Program-made: the position numbers and the translations under genes
Assembly (NCBI RefSeq): GCF_900103715.1
Contig: NZ_FNHL01000001.1
Coordinates: forward strand, 62,001 to 126,000
Length of the DNA stretch: 64,000 bases
Direction: 5' to 3'
Source: Halogranum gelatinilyticum
GTDB lineage: Archaea > Halobacteriota > Halobacteria > Halobacteriales > Haloferacaceae
Notes under the pieces: generated by a model
What the model was told of the DNA's origin: nothing
Seen by the model: only the letters and a program-made list of their open reading frames with translations
The model's database searches: none
Shown here: piece by piece, positions 20,359 to 30,510 of the stretch
Layout: each line of letters begins with the position of its first letter
Numbering within the stretch: position 1 is the stretch's first letter

Positions 20359-21328
20359 CGTCGCCGGTCACCTCGCCAGCCGTCTCGGCCAGCGGCGGCG
20401 ACGCCGTGAAGACCTCGCTCCGCCAGAGCAGCCACGCCGCGAGGACGGTCCAGCCGACGCCGCCGACGACGCCCAAGGGAGTCGGCCCGAGCAGCGGGTT
20501 CGGCTGCCCGGCGACGAACAGCGCGCCGATGGCGGCGACGGCGTTGATGGCTCCGTGGGCGATGGCGGCGGGCCAGACGCTCTCACTCTTGAGCGTCACC
20601 CACGCGAGGAAGACGCCCGTCGTGAGCGTGAACCAGCACATCGCGAGGAAGCCGGTCCACGGCGCGCCCGGATAGCTGAAGCCGTAGTTGTAGCCCATCG
20701 CGATGAGCGGCCAGTGCCACGCCCCCCAGACGAGACCGACGACGAGCGTCGCCTGCCGTCGGCCGAGCGGGAGCAGTTTCGGCAGGAGATAGCCGCGCCA
20801 GCCGAGCTCTTCGCCGAAGGCGAACAGCGCGTTGATGAGCGGGGCGATGGTGACCGCCGCGACGAGCTGGATGGCGACGAGCGTCCACGGGTCGAGCGGG
20901 AGTTCGCCGCCGGAGGCCGCCCGAACCGCCTCGGTGAAGGCCGTCAGCTCGGGGTCGAAGGTCGCCGAGAAGACGGCGAAGTAGACCGCCGCGCCGACGA
21001 GCGTCAAGAGCGCGGGCACGAACCACGCGAGGGCGTAGGTCCGCCACGAGGGTCTGAAACGGGGACGGACCCCGAGGTTCGCCCAGCCCTCGCCGGTCGC
21101 GAGGCGCGTGACGACGGTGCCGACGGCGGGGGCAAACATATACGCCGTCGGCAGGAGGACGGTCGCGAGCGTGATGCCGAGACCGGGGAGGAGTTCGGGG
21201 CTGTCGACGAGACCGCCGGTGGCGTAGATGGTGAGGCCCGTGGCCCACGCGACGCCGTAGGCGACGGCGAGAAAAACCCCGATACGCCGCGTTTCGACGG
21301 ACTCGTCGGGAGAGACGGGGAGGGACAT
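20336..21328 (-). CDS. CPBP family intramembrane protease
   Basis: A 330-residue multi-pass membrane protein of the CPBP (CAAX prenyl endopeptidase/bacteriocin-processing) family. The family motifs are present: EELGWRGYLLPKL near residue 170 (the EExxxR motif) and a HWP motif in VWGAWHWPLIAMG about 35 residues later. Eight or so helices are predicted. In other organisms members cleave prenylated or membrane peptides; the substrate here is unknown. Confidence 0.88.
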   Translation of the reverse strand: MSLPVSPDESVETRRIGVFLAVAYGVAWATGLTIYATGGLVDSPELLPGLGITLATVLLPTAYMFAPAVGTVVTRLATGEGWANLGVRPRFRPSWRTYALAWFVPALLTLVGAAVYFAVFSATFDPELTAFTEAVRAASGGELPLDPWTLVAIQLVAAVTIAPLINALFAFGEELGWRGYLLPKLLPLGRRQATLVVGLVWGAWHWPLIAMGYNYGFSYPGAPWTGFLAMCWFTLTTGVFLAWVTLKSESVWPAAIAHGAINAVAAIGALFVAGQPNPLLGPTPLGVVGGVGWTVLAAWLLWRSEVFTASPPLAETAGEVTGDATTAEMR

Positions 21329-21452
21329 ACCACTACCGAGGACGGCAGCGGCGAAAAAACGTCGGGTGCGTCGGGTCGCGACCGCCCGCGTGCAGGCGAG
21401 ACGGCCGCGGTGCGGTGTCGTCGCCGTAGTGCGGTGTCGTCCGGTCGCCCGG

Positions 21453-22367
21453 TTACGCGATCTTGTTGTACTGGTCGCGGAGCTTCTCGGCGGCGTCGTC
21501 CATCAGTTCCTGCTCGTAGTCGTCGAGGTCCCACTCGACGACCTCCTCGATACCGTTCGAGCCGAGCTTGACCGGGACGCCGAAGGCGGTGTCCTCGTAG
21601 CCGTACTCGCCGTCGAGGACGAGCGAGCCGGGGAGCACTTCGCCGGTGTCGCGGAGGATGGCTTCGGTCATGTGGGCGACGCCCGTCGCCGGACCCCACT
21701 GCGTCGCGCCCTTGCGGCTGATGACGTCCATCGCGGACTCCTGCAGGTCGCCGAGGATCTCTTCTCGCTCGTCCTCGCTGAACTCAGGGTCGCGGCCGTC
21801 GACGCGGACCTTCGAGAACACGGGGACCTGTGCGTCGCCGTGCTCGCCGAGAATCGTCGCTTCGACGTTCTTGACGGGCGCGTCGAACCGCTCGGAGAGG
21901 ACGTAGCGGAAGCGCGCGGAGTCGAGGCGGCCGCCGAAGCCGACGACCTTGTGGCGGTCGCGGTCGCCCGCTTCGTAGAGATGGCGGTTGAGCAGGTCGA
22001 CCGGGTTCGACGTCGTCACGGAGACGAAGTCGTCGTTGTACTCCGCGAGCGAGGAGCCGATATCGGCCATGATGGGCGCGTTGTCGCCCGCGAGGTCGAT
22101 ACGGGTCTGGCCCTCCTTGCGCGGAATCCCGGCCGTGATGATGACGACGTCCGAGCCCTCGGTGGCCGAGTAGTCGCCCTGTACGACCGTCGTGTTCGAG
22201 TCGTAGGCGATCCCGTGGTTCGTGTCGGCGGCCTGCCCGACCGTCTTGTCCTCCATCTTCGGGATGTCCACGAAGACGAGTTCGTCCACGACGTCACGAA
22301 GCGCGAGATTGTAACCTGCGGCGGCACCGACCGTCCCTGCGGCACCGACCACGCTAACTTTCGACAT
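21453..22367 (-). CDS. mdh: Malate dehydrogenase (LDH-like)
   Basis: A 304-residue NAD-dependent malate dehydrogenase, the same length as the well-studied enzyme of Haloarcula marismortui. It interconverts malate and oxaloacetate in the citric acid cycle. The nucleotide-binding loop is [16 protein letters not shown] at residues 6-21, the substrate-binding Arg region is [12 protein letters not shown], and the catalytic His lies in ILGEHGD near residue 175. The protein is very acidic. A much longer upstream frame exists by chance; the ATG before [10 protein letters not shown] is the family start, with a TATA-like box about 30 bases before it. Confidence 0.97.
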   Translation of the reverse strand: MSKVSVVGAAGTVGAAAGYNLALRDVVDELVFVDIPKMEDKTVGQAADTNHGIAYDSNTTVVQGDYSATEGSDVVIITAGIPRKEGQTRIDLAGDNAPIMADIGSSLAEYNDDFVSVTTSNPVDLLNRHLYEAGDRDRHKVVGFGGRLDSARFRYVLSERFDAPVKNVEATILGEHGDAQVPVFSKVRVDGRDPEFSEDEREEILGDLQESAMDVISRKGATQWGPATGVAHMTEAILRDTGEVLPGSLVLDGEYGYEDTAFGVPVKLGSNGIEEVVEWDLDDYEQELMDDAAEKLRDQYNKIA

Positions 22368-22508
22368 ACCACGTAAACCTGCCCTGCGATGCTGATTAAA
22401 CGCTTCGGAACGGCCGTCTCTCGCCCCCTCTGACGTCATGAGGGTTCGACAGACGTCGAACAAATGCGTGCCGTGGTCTTTTTCGACGCGAAGAACGAGT
22501 GATGAGAC

Positions 22509-23255
22509 ATGAGCGAGTTCGACAAGGAGGCCGAACGGGAGAAGTTGCGAGAGAAGTTCGCCAAGGACGAGGAGAAACGCCAGAGCACGAAGCGGATGAG
22601 CGAACTGCTGCTCAAGGGCGCGACGATGACCAACAGCCACTGCAACCGCTGTGGCGACCCGGTCTTCCGCTTCGACGGCCAGGAGTTCTGTCCCTCCTGC
22701 CAAGACGCGACCGTCGCGGGCGGGCAGATTCAGCTCCGCAACCCCGAGGGCCGACAGCAAGAGCAGGGGCCCGAGTCGGCACAGGCCGCAGAGCCAGCGC
22801 AGACGACACAGGCGACGCAGGCCACGCAAGCGACGGGAACCGGCCAATCCGAGCACGCCCAATCCGCCGAGTCGCCGACGACCGAGGCAGCGACAGCCGA
22901 CGCGACGACGACCGAGGCGGCGACAGCCGACGCGACGGCGACCGAAGCGACGACAGCCGACGCGACGACGACCGAACCGGCGGCTGGCGGCACAGACGAC
23001 GCGGCGCGGAACACCGAAGCCGACGTCGAGCCGACGCAGCCGCCGGTGCCAGCGACGGAGTCCGAGTCGGCCGAGCCGCCGACGACGCAACCGAATACAG
23101 GCACCGCGGACCTCGACGCCGCCCGCGCGTCGCTCCGGCGGACGGTGACGCGCTACGCCGAGGAAGCAGAACAGACCGACGACCCACGACGTGCTCGCGA
23201 GTTGCTCGCGGCCGCCCACGAGGCCGCCGAGACGTTGGCCGCGCTGCGTCGGTAG
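22509..23255 (+). CDS. Sjogren/scleroderma autoantigen 1 (p27)-like zinc-ribbon protein
   Basis: A 248-residue protein. Residues 1-70 form the conserved part: a charged helix ([20 protein letters not shown]), then a zinc ribbon CNRC...CPSC in [23 protein letters not shown] disordered middle of about 120 residues contains three and a half copies of a ten-residue repeat of the type [10 protein letters not shown]. The last 45 residues form a helix pair ([20 protein letters not shown]). Homologues are widespread in archaea, with no agreed function. Upstream a T-rich TATA-like box is seen. Confidence 0.85.
   Translation: MSEFDKEAEREKLREKFAKDEEKRQSTKRMSELLLKGATMTNSHCNRCGDPVFRFDGQEFCPSCQDATVAGGQIQLRNPEGRQQEQGPESAQAAEPAQTTQATQATQATGTGQSEHAQSAESPTTEAATADATTTEAATADATATEATTADATTTEPAAGGTDDAARNTEADVEPTQPPVPATESESAEPPTTQPNTGTADLDAARASLRRTVTRYAEEAEQTDDPRRARELLAAAHEAAETLAALRR
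22878..22982 (+). repeat. 30-base coding tandem repeat in the p27-like gene
   Basis: Three full units and half a unit of 30 bases, each coding for (T/A)TEA(A/T)TADAT. Units differ by only a few bases, so the expansion is recent. It lies in the disordered linker and keeps the frame. Confidence 0.85.
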
Positions 23256-23272
23256 AGAACTCTCCGCGCCAA

Positions 23273-25819
23273 CTATTCGTAGTCGCTGCCGATTATCTCG
23301 CGAATCCGGTCGGCCGTGACCTTCCCGACGCCCGAGACCTCCAGGAGGTCGTCTTTCGGCGCGATCATCACGGCCTCGACGCTGCCGAAGTGCTCCAGGA
23401 GCGACTGGGCCGTGACAGGCCCGATGTCGGCGATTGACTCGACGACGTACTCTTGCTGTTCGGAGAGCGTCTTCGCGCTCTTCTCGCCGTGGGCACTCAC
23501 GGTCCGCTGGCGTTTCGTCTGCTCCCGGGAGGCGATGACCTCCAAGAGGTCGGCCGTGTCGCCCTCGTTCTCGGTCCGAAGGACGCTCGCGCCGTAGTCC
23601 ACAGCCAAGGAGGCGATGGCCCCCCGAATCGCGTTCGGGTGGACGTTGCGCTCGCCGTAGAGGTCCTCGCCCTCGATGATGACGACCGGCCGCGAGTAGT
23701 GTCGCGACATGTCGCGGACCTGCTCGAACATCGAGCGGTCGCCGCCGGTCAGCGTGTCGAGGAAGTCCGAGACCGACTTGCGCTCGACGGCGACGCGGTC
23801 CGAGAGGATGTAGTCGCCGACGGCCAGCGTCTCCAGCCGGGTGTGGACGCCGTCGCGCTGCGAGAGGTCCCGCGCAATGTTGGAGTCGAGTTCCCGCTGG
23901 TCGACGACGATCTCGACCGTCTCCTCCTCGGGGTCGCTCTCGGCGGTGGCGACGACGCTGTCGGCGTCGGTCGTATTGTCAGCGTCGGTGTCGGTACTGT
24001 CGGCATCGGCGTCAGCAACGTCGCTGTCGGCAACGTCGGTCTCGCCGTCGCTCGCAGTCTCGGTGTCGTCGACGGCTTCGGCCGCCATCTCCGTCGCCTG
24101 TGCGGTCGCGGTCTCGTCCGTCTCGATGGCGGCTTCAGCGTCGTCCTCGCTCTCACCGTCCCGGCCGTCGAAGTCAGCCAGTCCGGGCTGCATCCGCTTC
24201 TGTCGGCTCTCGCCGCCCCCGTCGCCGTTACTGAACTCACCCAGTGACTTCTGGCTCTTGTCGAGCTGTTGCTCCAACTCGTCGGCGGCGGTCTTGAGCT
24301 TCTGGAGTTCGTTCTCCATCTTCGATTCCCGGCGGCGCGAGATCCAGAAGTAGACCTCGTCGCGGGTGTCCTCGGCCATGAGGACGATGACCTTGCCCTC
24401 GGTCTGGCGGCCGGTCCGGCCCTTCCGCTGGATGGAGCGGATGGCCGTCGGGACGGGTTCGTAGAAGAGCACGAGGTCGACCTCGGGGACGTCCAGCCCC
24501 TCCTCGGCAACAGAGGTCGAGACGAGCACCTCGAACTCGCCGTTGCGGAAGGCGTTGAGGGTCTCCTGTTGCTCTTTCTGACTCATCCCGTCGGAGCCTT
24601 CCTTGTTGCCCTGCCCGACGAACCGCTGGGTCGAGAAGGACTGCGAGAGGAACTCGGTGAGGGCTTCGGCGGTGTCGCGAGACTCGGTAAAGACGATGAC
24701 GCGCTCACCGTCGTTGATGCCGAGGGTCTCGGCGAGCAGGATGCGCGTCTTCGAGAACTTCGGGTGCAGCGCGTCGAACGACTCGGCTTTCCGCATCGCC
24801 TCGCGGACTTTCGGCTCCGAAACGAGCCGCTGGCTGGCCTTCGAGGCTCCCGACGAGCGGGCGGCGTTGCGCTGTCGCTCGAAGTATCGGCGGACCGATT
24901 CGACGCTCTGGGTCTCGACCAGTTCGACGGCCCGGCGGAGCTTCATCACTTCGGCGTGGATGGACATCCCCTTGTAGCCCTTCGACTGGTCGTTGTCCAT
25001 CATCTTCCGCAATTTGCCGCGCATCGCGTTGAGCTTCTTCTGTGAGAGGTCCGGACTCGTCGTGCCGCTGACGCCCAGTTCCTTCAGCTGCTCCAGGCGG
25101 TCGACGATGACCTCGTTGATGGCGTCGCGGATCTCCAGAATCTCGTCGGGAAGCTGGATCTTCTCCCACCGGACGTCGGTGTCGTAGGTGTGTTCGGCGA
25201 CGTCGGCGTCGTCCTCTGTCATCACCGCGACTTCGGTCAGCCCGAGGTTCTCACAGACTTCGAGGATGGACTCCTCGTCGCCGCCGGGCGAGGCACTCAT
25301 CCCGGTCACGAGCGGGTCGGCGGCGTCGGCGTGGTAGCGTTCGGCGATGTAGACGTAGGCGTAGTCGCCGGTGCCGCGGTGACACTCGTCGAACGTGAGG
25401 TGGGTGACGTCGCGGAGGCTGATGCGGTTGCCGACGAGGTCGTTCTCGACGACCTGGGGGGTGGCGATGACGATACGGGCCGACTCCCAGAGTTCCGCGC
25501 GGTCGTCGGGGCGGACCTCGCCGGTGAAGACGACGATGTCGTCGTCGGGGATTTCGAGGGCTTCGCGGTAGAACTCGGCGTGCTGCTGGACGAGCGGTTT
25601 GGTGGGGGCGAGAAAGAGCGACTTGCCGCCGACCTCGTGGAGGCGTTCGGCGGTCAGGAGGAGAGAGACGGTGGTCTTACCGAGACCCGTCGGGAGACAG
25701 ACGAGCGTGTGTTCGTCGCGGGCCGCGCCCGCGAGACGGAGTTGGTAGAGGCGACGCTCGATGAAGCCGGGGGCGAGGAGAGGATGCTCGACGTACGCGA
25801 CGTCGTCGGTGGCGGCCAT
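23273..25819 (-). CDS. hef: Hef: fused helicase/XPF-type nuclease
   Basis: An 848-residue archaeal Hef protein, which processes stalled replication forks. The N-terminal superfamily 2 helicase (about residues 1-500) has [14 protein letters not shown] (Walker A), FDECHRGTG (Walker B) and a C-terminal [11 protein letters not shown] motif. An acidic linker of about 100 residues contains repeated Asp-Ala/Thr-Asp units. The ERCC4/XPF nuclease domain follows (VDQREL... then [13 protein letters not shown], the conserved ERKxxxD), and two helix-hairpin-helix motifs end the protein. Hel308 lies 0.8 kb away, divergently oriented. Confidence 0.96.
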   Translation of the reverse strand: MAATDDVAYVEHPLLAPGFIERRLYQLRLAGAARDEHTLVCLPTGLGKTTVSLLLTAERLHEVGGKSLFLAPTKPLVQQHAEFYREALEIPDDDIVVFTGEVRPDDRAELWESARIVIATPQVVENDLVGNRISLRDVTHLTFDECHRGTGDYAYVYIAERYHADAADPLVTGMSASPGGDEESILEVCENLGLTEVAVMTEDDADVAEHTYDTDVRWEKIQLPDEILEIRDAINEVIVDRLEQLKELGVSGTTSPDLSQKKLNAMRGKLRKMMDNDQSKGYKGMSIHAEVMKLRRAVELVETQSVESVRRYFERQRNAARSSGASKASQRLVSEPKVREAMRKAESFDALHPKFSKTRILLAETLGINDGERVIVFTESRDTAEALTEFLSQSFSTQRFVGQGNKEGSDGMSQKEQQETLNAFRNGEFEVLVSTSVAEEGLDVPEVDLVLFYEPVPTAIRSIQRKGRTGRQTEGKVIVLMAEDTRDEVYFWISRRRESKMENELQKLKTAADELEQQLDKSQKSLGEFSNGDGGGESRQKRMQPGLADFDGRDGESEDDAEAAIETDETATAQATEMAAEAVDDTETASDGETDVADSDVADADADSTDTDADNTTDADSVVATAESDPEEETVEIVVDQRELDSNIARDLSQRDGVHTRLETLAVGDYILSDRVAVERKSVSDFLDTLTGGDRSMFEQVRDMSRHYSRPVVIIEGEDLYGERNVHPNAIRGAIASLAVDYGASVLRTENEGDTADLLEVIASREQTKRQRTVSAHGEKSAKTLSEQQEYVVESIADIGPVTAQSLLEHFGSVEAVMIAPKDDLLEVSGVGKVTADRIREIIGSDYE

Positions 25820-25936
25820 TAGGCCGTGTTCGTCGTCTTCGTGGATAAGAGTTGGCGAAGCGTGGTGAAACTAAAGACGTCGGTCGGGGTCGAACCGCCG
25901 TCGACGCGGCGACGGAACGCAGTTCGCTCGGCTCGC

Positions 25937-26047
25937 TCAGTTGAGTGGCTGTTCTGTGGCGGCGTCACCGTCGTCGGCGACGTCCGGAACCTCCGCACCG
26001 ACGAGGTCCGCCCACTCCGCGATTCGGTCTGGTGTATGCTCGCTCAT
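25937..26047 (-). CDS. Predicted 36-residue microprotein
   Basis: A short open frame starting MSEHTPDRIAEWADLVG and ending ATEQPLN. It has haloarchaeal codon use and an acidic composition like a real gene, and a strong TATA box (ATATATAAT) lies about 38 bases upstream. It sits 117 bases before hef on the same strand, so it may be co-transcribed or share the promoter. Function unknown. It could instead be part of the hef leader. Confidence 0.5.
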   Translation of the reverse strand: MSEHTPDRIAEWADLVGAEVPDVADDGDAATEQPLN

Positions 26048-26079
26048 AATCTCACCCTCAGACGGTGACTCTCAACCGA

Positions 26080-26090
26080 GATATATAATG
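26080..26090 (-). promoter_or_regulatory. TATA box upstream of the microprotein/hef
   Basis: GATATATAATG is nearly symmetric and is the best TATA box in the 340 bases between hef and the ferredoxin gene. On the minus strand it would start transcription about 10 bases before the microprotein ATG. No gene starts just after it on the plus strand. Confidence 0.55.
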
Positions 26091-26156
26091 GTTGTGTCGG
26101 TCAGAGGACAGACCGGCGTCTCCTGGGTGCTATCGCCCGTTGGCGACCCTTTCCGG

Positions 26157-26402
26157 TTACGGGATGAGCTGCTCGCCGTCGTCGTCGTAGACCGTGATGG
26201 CGTCGACGGGACAGACCCGCGCGGCGAACTCCGCGTCGAACTCGGCGTCCTCGGGGACCTCGCGCACGAAGACCTGCTCGTCGACTTCCTCGGCGTCGAC
26301 GAGGTCCGCCTTGCCGTCGTCGAGGTTCTTCTCGAAGGCGTCCCACTCGTCGACACATTGGAACATCCCGATGCAGGTCTCGCGGTCGTATTCGATTTTC
26401 AT
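26157..26402 (-). CDS. Ferredoxin with three cysteine ligands
   Basis: An 81-residue acidic ferredoxin for electron transfer. Cluster residues visible are Cys10, Cys16 and Cys64 (the last followed by Pro). The position of the usual second cysteine is Met13 (CIGMFQC), so a 3Fe-4S cluster or an unusual 4Fe-4S cluster is expected. Related single-cluster ferredoxins serve cytochromes P450 and other oxidoreductases; no partner enzyme is adjacent. It stands alone between hef and hel308. Confidence 0.9.
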   Translation of the reverse strand: MKIEYDRETCIGMFQCVDEWDAFEKNLDDGKADLVDAEEVDEQVFVREVPEDAEFDAEFAARVCPVDAITVYDDDGEQLIP

Positions 26403-26426
26403 GGGACAGGGTTGGGCGGTGGGTTA

Positions 26427-26520
26427 CATAGCGGTGGTGGATGGGGTGATGGATGAGTGGTGGGTGGTAGTAGATGGGTGACGGACGGGTTAGTGGATGG
26501 ATGGTGGATGGATGGTGGAG
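26427..26520. repeat. GGAT/GGTGG-rich simple repeat
   Basis: A run of imperfect words (TGGATGGATGGTGG and similar) with little C, unlike anything nearby. It fills most of the gap between the ferredoxin gene and the hel308 promoter. Possibly replication slippage; no gene fits it. Confidence 0.7.
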
Positions 26521-26555
26521 TCAGGAGAACGACTACTGCCACCCCGTCCCGACAG

Positions 26556-26562
26556 TTTAAAC
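26556..26562 (+). promoter_or_regulatory. TATA box of hel308
   Basis: TTTAAAC is centred 29 bases before the hel308 ATG, giving a leader of about three bases. Confidence 0.55.
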
Positions 26563-26587
26563 CGAAGAACGACCCAACCTCGTTCCA

Positions 26588-29062
26588 ATGAAGACTGCGG
26601 ACCTACACGGTCTCCCGCCGGGGGTCCCCGAGCATCTCCAGTCGGAGGGCATCGAGGAACTCTACCCCCCGCAGGGCGCAGCCGTCGACGCCGGCATCCT
26701 CGACGGCGAGAGCGTCGTCGCCAGCATTCCAACCGCCTCTGGCAAGACGCTCATCGCCGAACTCGCCATGCTCTCGGCCGTCCAGCGCGGCGGGAAGGCC
26801 CTCTACATCGTCCCGCTTCGCGCGCTCGCCAGCGAGAAAAAGGCCGAGTTCGAGCGGTGGGCGGAGTACGGCGTCACCGTCGGCGTCTCGACCGGTAATT
26901 ACGACTCCTCGGGCGAGTGGCTCGGGTCGCGTGACATCATCGTCGCCACCTCGGAGAAGGTCGACTCGCTCGTCCGCAACGGCGCGCCGTGGGTCGACGA
27001 CCTCGACTGCGTCGTCTCCGACGAGGTCCATCTGGTCAACGACCGCCACCGCGGGCCGACGCTCGAAGTCACCCTCGCCAAGCTGCGGAAGATCAACCCT
27101 GGCCTCCAGACCGTCGCGCTCTCGGCGACCGTCGGCAACGCCGACGAGATCGCCGACTGGCTCGACGCCGAACTCGTCCAGTCGGACTGGCGGCCCATCG
27201 ACCTGAAGATGGGCGTCCACTACGGCAACGCGATCAACTTCGACGACGGCAGCCAACGCGAGGTGGAGGTCGAACGCGGCCAGAAGAAGACCGCCGCGCT
27301 CGTCGACGACACCCTGAGCGAGAAGGTCGACGGGCAGGGTGGGTCGTCGCTCGTCTTCGTCAACTCCCGGCGCAACGCCGAGTCCGAGGCACGCCGCCTC
27401 GCGGACGTGACGAAGGGACATCTGACGGACGACGAGCGGGCGAAGCTCCGGGAACTCGCCGCCGACCTCCGAGACGTCTCCGATACCGACACCAGCGACA
27501 CCCTCGCCAAAGCCGTCGCGAAGGGTGCCGCCTTCCACCACGCTGGCCTCGCCAGCGAACACCGCGCGCTCGTCGAGGAGGCCTTCCGCGACCGACTCAT
27601 CAAGGTCGTCTGCGCCACGCCAACGCTCGCCGCCGGGGTCAACACGCCCAGCCGACGCGTCATCGTCCGCGACTGGCGACGCTACGACGGCGAGTTCGGC
27701 GGCATGAAACCGCTCGACGTGCTCGAAATCCACCAGATGTGCGGCCGCGCGGGTCGGCCCGGTCTCGACCCCTACGGCGAGGCCGTCCTGCTCGCCAAGG
27801 ATTCGGAGACGATGGACGAACTCTTCGAGCGCTATATCTGGGCCGACGCCGAGGATGTCCGGTCCAAACTCGCCGCCGAACCCGCCCTCCGGACGCATCT
27901 CCTCGCCACCGTCGCCTCCGGCTTCGCCAACACCCGACAGGGTATCTTGGACTTCCTCGACCAGACGCTCTACGCGACGCAGACGACGGAGTCGGGGAGA
28001 TTAGAGACGGTCACCGACACCGTCCTCGCGTACTTGGAGGCCAACGAGTTCATCGAGCGCGAGGACGACACCATCCGCGCGACCAACATCGGCCACACGG
28101 TCTCGCGGCTCTATCTCGACCCGATGAGTGCCGCCGAGATCATCGACGGCCTGCGCTTCGCCGCCGACAAGCGCGTCGAGAAGCTGCGGGTCATCGAGGG
28201 CAAGGAGTCGACGTCGAGCGAGTCGAAGCAGCAGAAGCGGCAATCGCAAGAAGAACCCGATATGTCGGCGGGCTTCACCACCGCGAGCGACCTGCAAGCC
28301 GCGTCCAACGCCGCTGACGACGAGGGCGGGAGCGAGGCAGACGGCAGCGAAGAAGCAGACGACGAGGCCGACGAGTTCGAGACCACCTATCCGACGCCGC
28401 TCGGTCTCTACCATCTCGTCTCGCGCACGCCGGATATGTACGAACTCTACCTCAAATCCGGCGACCGCGAGACCTACACCGAACTCTGCTACGAGCGCGA
28501 GCCGGAGTTCCTCGGCCGCGTCCCCTCGGAGTACGAGGACGTCGCCTTCGAGGACTGGCTGGCCGCGTTGAAGACCGCCAAGCTGCTCGAAGACTGGGCG
28601 AGCGAGACGGACGAGGACCGCATCACCGACCGCTACGGCGTCGGTCCCGGCGACATCCGCGGGAAGGTCGACACCGCCGAGTGGCTCTTGGGTGCCGCTG
28701 AACAGCTCGCGGGTGACCTCGACCTCGGCAACAACGTGGCCGTCCGCGAGGCGAAGAAGCGCGTCGAGTACGGCGTCCGCGAGGAACTGCTCGACCTCGC
28801 GGGCGTCCGCGGCGTCGGCCGCAAGCGCGCTCGCCGGCTGTTCGAGGCGGGCATCGTCTCCCGTGCCGACTTGCGGGAGGCGGACAAGTCCGTCGTCCTC
28901 GCGGCTCTCCGGGGGCGGGAGAAGACCGCCGAGAAGATCCTGGAGAACGTCGGGCGGCGCGACCCCTCGATGGACGACGTCGAGGAGGACAGCGAAACCC
29001 GCGTCGCCACCGGCGCGAGTCAGGAGAACGACGGGCAGGCCAGCCTGGGTGATTTCCAGTGA
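26588..29062 (+). CDS. hel308: Hel308 repair helicase
   Basis: An 824-residue archaeal relative of human HELQ. It unwinds branched DNA at blocked forks with 3'-5' polarity. Walker A is [15 protein letters not shown] near residue 48 and the DExH box is [11 protein letters not shown] near residue 143. Motif VI is [13 protein letters not shown]. The ratchet and winged-helix domains follow, and a helix-hairpin-helix near the end is in [18 protein letters not shown] haloarchaeal acidic insertion of about 65 residues (rich in Ser, Glu and Asp) sits near residues 540-600. The stop codon overlaps the start of cgi121 (GTGA), so the two are co-translated. Confidence 0.97.
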   Translation: MKTADLHGLPPGVPEHLQSEGIEELYPPQGAAVDAGILDGESVVASIPTASGKTLIAELAMLSAVQRGGKALYIVPLRALASEKKAEFERWAEYGVTVGVSTGNYDSSGEWLGSRDIIVATSEKVDSLVRNGAPWVDDLDCVVSDEVHLVNDRHRGPTLEVTLAKLRKINPGLQTVALSATVGNADEIADWLDAELVQSDWRPIDLKMGVHYGNAINFDDGSQREVEVERGQKKTAALVDDTLSEKVDGQGGSSLVFVNSRRNAESEARRLADVTKGHLTDDERAKLRELAADLRDVSDTDTSDTLAKAVAKGAAFHHAGLASEHRALVEEAFRDRLIKVVCATPTLAAGVNTPSRRVIVRDWRRYDGEFGGMKPLDVLEIHQMCGRAGRPGLDPYGEAVLLAKDSETMDELFERYIWADAEDVRSKLAAEPALRTHLLATVASGFANTRQGILDFLDQTLYATQTTESGRLETVTDTVLAYLEANEFIEREDDTIRATNIGHTVSRLYLDPMSAAEIIDGLRFAADKRVEKLRVIEGKESTSSESKQQKRQSQEEPDMSAGFTTASDLQAASNAADDEGGSEADGSEEADDEADEFETTYPTPLGLYHLVSRTPDMYELYLKSGDRETYTELCYEREPEFLGRVPSEYEDVAFEDWLAALKTAKLLEDWASETDEDRITDRYGVGPGDIRGKVDTAEWLLGAAEQLAGDLDLGNNVAVREAKKRVEYGVREELLDLAGVRGVGRKRARRLFEAGIVSRADLREADKSVVLAALRGREKTAEKILENVGRRDPSMDDVEEDSETRVATGASQENDGQASLGDFQ

Positions 29063-29595
29063 GACTCGTCGAGGGCGTCGCCACCGTCGACGACGTGGGT
29101 GACTTCGTGGGCCGTATCGGCGACATCGCCGACGAGTCGGGGACGACGGTACAGGTGTTCGACGCACGGTACGTCGTGTCTCGAAGACATCTCGAACGCG
29201 CCGTCGAGTTGGCAGACAGAGCCATCGTTCGCGGGGAGAACGTCGCCCGCGACCGTGCGGTCGAGATCCTCTGCTACGCCGCCGGTCGCCGTCAGATCGA
29301 CCGCGCCCTGACGCTCGGCGTCGACGAGGGCGAAACACCCGTCGTCGCACTCGTCGATGCGGGTGGCGGTGGCACCGAAGGTAACGGCGACAGCAACGGT
29401 GACGGCGAAGGCGACGAAGCGGCCGCCGAGGCGGCACTCGCCGACCTGCTCGGCGAGCGTGAAACGCTCGGGACGTACGACGAGTCGTTGGTCAGCGAGT
29501 ATTTCGGAATCGGTGAGATGGAACTGCGAGCGGCCGACGGCGACCTCGAAGCCCTCGTCTTGGAACGCGTCGCGCTGCTCGACGTAGAAAAGTAA
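29059..29595 (+). CDS. cgi121: KEOPS complex subunit Cgi121
   Basis: A 178-residue protein of the Cgi121 family, the KEOPS subunit that recruits tRNA for the universal t6A modification at position 37. Family features are the segment [30 protein letters not shown] (residues 55-84) and the C-terminal [12 protein letters not shown] near residue 155. A Gly/Asn/Asp-rich loop of about 25 residues interrupts the last third. The start is GTG, overlapping the hel308 stop. The other KEOPS genes (kae1-bud32, pcc1) are not in this window. Confidence 0.85.
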   Translation: MRLVEGVATVDDVGDFVGRIGDIADESGTTVQVFDARYVVSRRHLERAVELADRAIVRGENVARDRAVEILCYAAGRRQIDRALTLGVDEGETPVVALVDAGGGGTEGNGDSNGDGEGDEAAAEAALADLLGERETLGTYDESLVSEYFGIGEMELRAADGDLEALVLERVALLDVEK

Positions 29596-29745
29596 GTTTC
29601 GGTTTCGGACAACCCCCTCGTTTCGACTGGAAACCGGAAGACATCATCGAGGTATGGCTGCAAGAGAAGGCCGAAACTGGCGTCGTGGGGAAGCTAACAG
29701 AGCGAACGCGACAGTGGTCTCGACGCTCGGTGACGACGTTAGGGG
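29596..29745. other. Intergenic 150 bases holding an ORB-like motif
   Basis: Between the convergent cgi121 and tupC genes. The only notable sequence is the origin-box-like word at 29611-29634. No gene was found. Confidence 0.6.
29611..29634 (-). promoter_or_regulatory. ORB-like motif
   Basis: On the minus strand the core reads TTCCAGTCGAAACGAGGGGG, close to the haloarchaeal origin recognition box seen at 42.25 and 42.45 kb, including the G-run. It is 12.6 kb from the core origin, in a noncoding gap. Confidence 0.5.
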
Positions 29746-30510
29746 TCAGTAGACCAGTTCGCCCGAGATGAACTTCCGCGTGCGTTCGTCTGTGGGATTG
29801 TCGAATATCCGCTCGGTGCTTCCGATCTCCGTGAAGCCGTCGCCCAAGAGTACGCCGACGCGGTCGGCGATACGTTCGGCCTGGTGCATATCGTGGGTCG
29901 CGACGACGACTCCGATACCGCGGTCGCGCGCTTCGAGCACCGCGTCCTCGATGAGTCCCGTGTTCCGCGGGTCGAGGTCGGAGGTCGGCTCGTCGAGCAG
30001 GAGATACGTCGGGTCGCACGCGAGGGCGCGGGCGAAGGAGACCCGCTGTGCTTCGCCGCCGGACAGCGAGTGTGCCTCCTGGTCGAGTTTGTCCGTCATG
30101 TCGACGACGTCCAGTGCCTCCGAGACGGCGTCGTGCGTGCCGTTCGACCCGAGGACCGACCGCAGTTGGTCCTGCAGACGCTCACGCCACGGCTGGCGTA
30201 CCCGCAGACCGTACTCGACGTTCCGCGCGACCGTCGCGTCGAACAGGCTCGCCTCCTGAAACACCATGCTGACGCGACGCCGAAGTGCGAGTCGGTCGCT
30301 CTCGTCGAGCGTCCACACCGCCTGCCCGTCGATGTCGACAGTCCCCGCAGTCGGCCGAGTGAACAGTGCCAGGATGCGAAGCAGCGTCGTCTTGCCGACA
30401 CCCGACGGGCCGATGATGCCGAGGACTTCGCCGGGGTCGACCGACAGCGACACGTCGGCGAGGACGTTTTCGTCGCCGTAGCTGTGCGAGACGTCCGAGA
30501 GCCGGATCAT
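29746..30510 (-). CDS. tupC: Tungstate-type ABC transporter ATP-binding protein
   Basis: A 254-residue ATPase of the oxyanion importer encoded in the tupA-tupB-tupC operon. Walker A is [13 protein letters not shown] near residue 38, the signature is [15 protein letters not shown], and Walker B is [13 protein letters not shown]. Its start overlaps the tupB stop by four bases. Given the binding protein, tungstate is the likely substrate, with molybdate as the alternative. Confidence 0.88.
   Translation of the reverse strand: MIRLSDVSHSYGDENVLADVSLSVDPGEVLGIIGPSGVGKTTLLRILALFTRPTAGTVDIDGQAVWTLDESDRLALRRRVSMVFQEASLFDATVARNVEYGLRVRQPWRERLQDQLRSVLGSNGTHDAVSEALDVVDMTDKLDQEAHSLSGGEAQRVSFARALACDPTYLLLDEPTSDLDPRNTGLIEDAVLEARDRGIGVVVATHDMHQAERIADRVGVLLGDGFTEIGSTERIFDNPTDERTRKFISGELVY

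Noticed and set aside
22880-22980. CRISPR array
   Set aside because: The repeat is a coding minisatellite with no spacers; no cas genes are near. The other tandem repeats fail the same test.
21453-23219. Malate dehydrogenase with a 284-residue N-terminal extension
   Set aside because: The extension is antisense to the p27-like gene and lacks any family match; the normal 304-residue start has a promoter.
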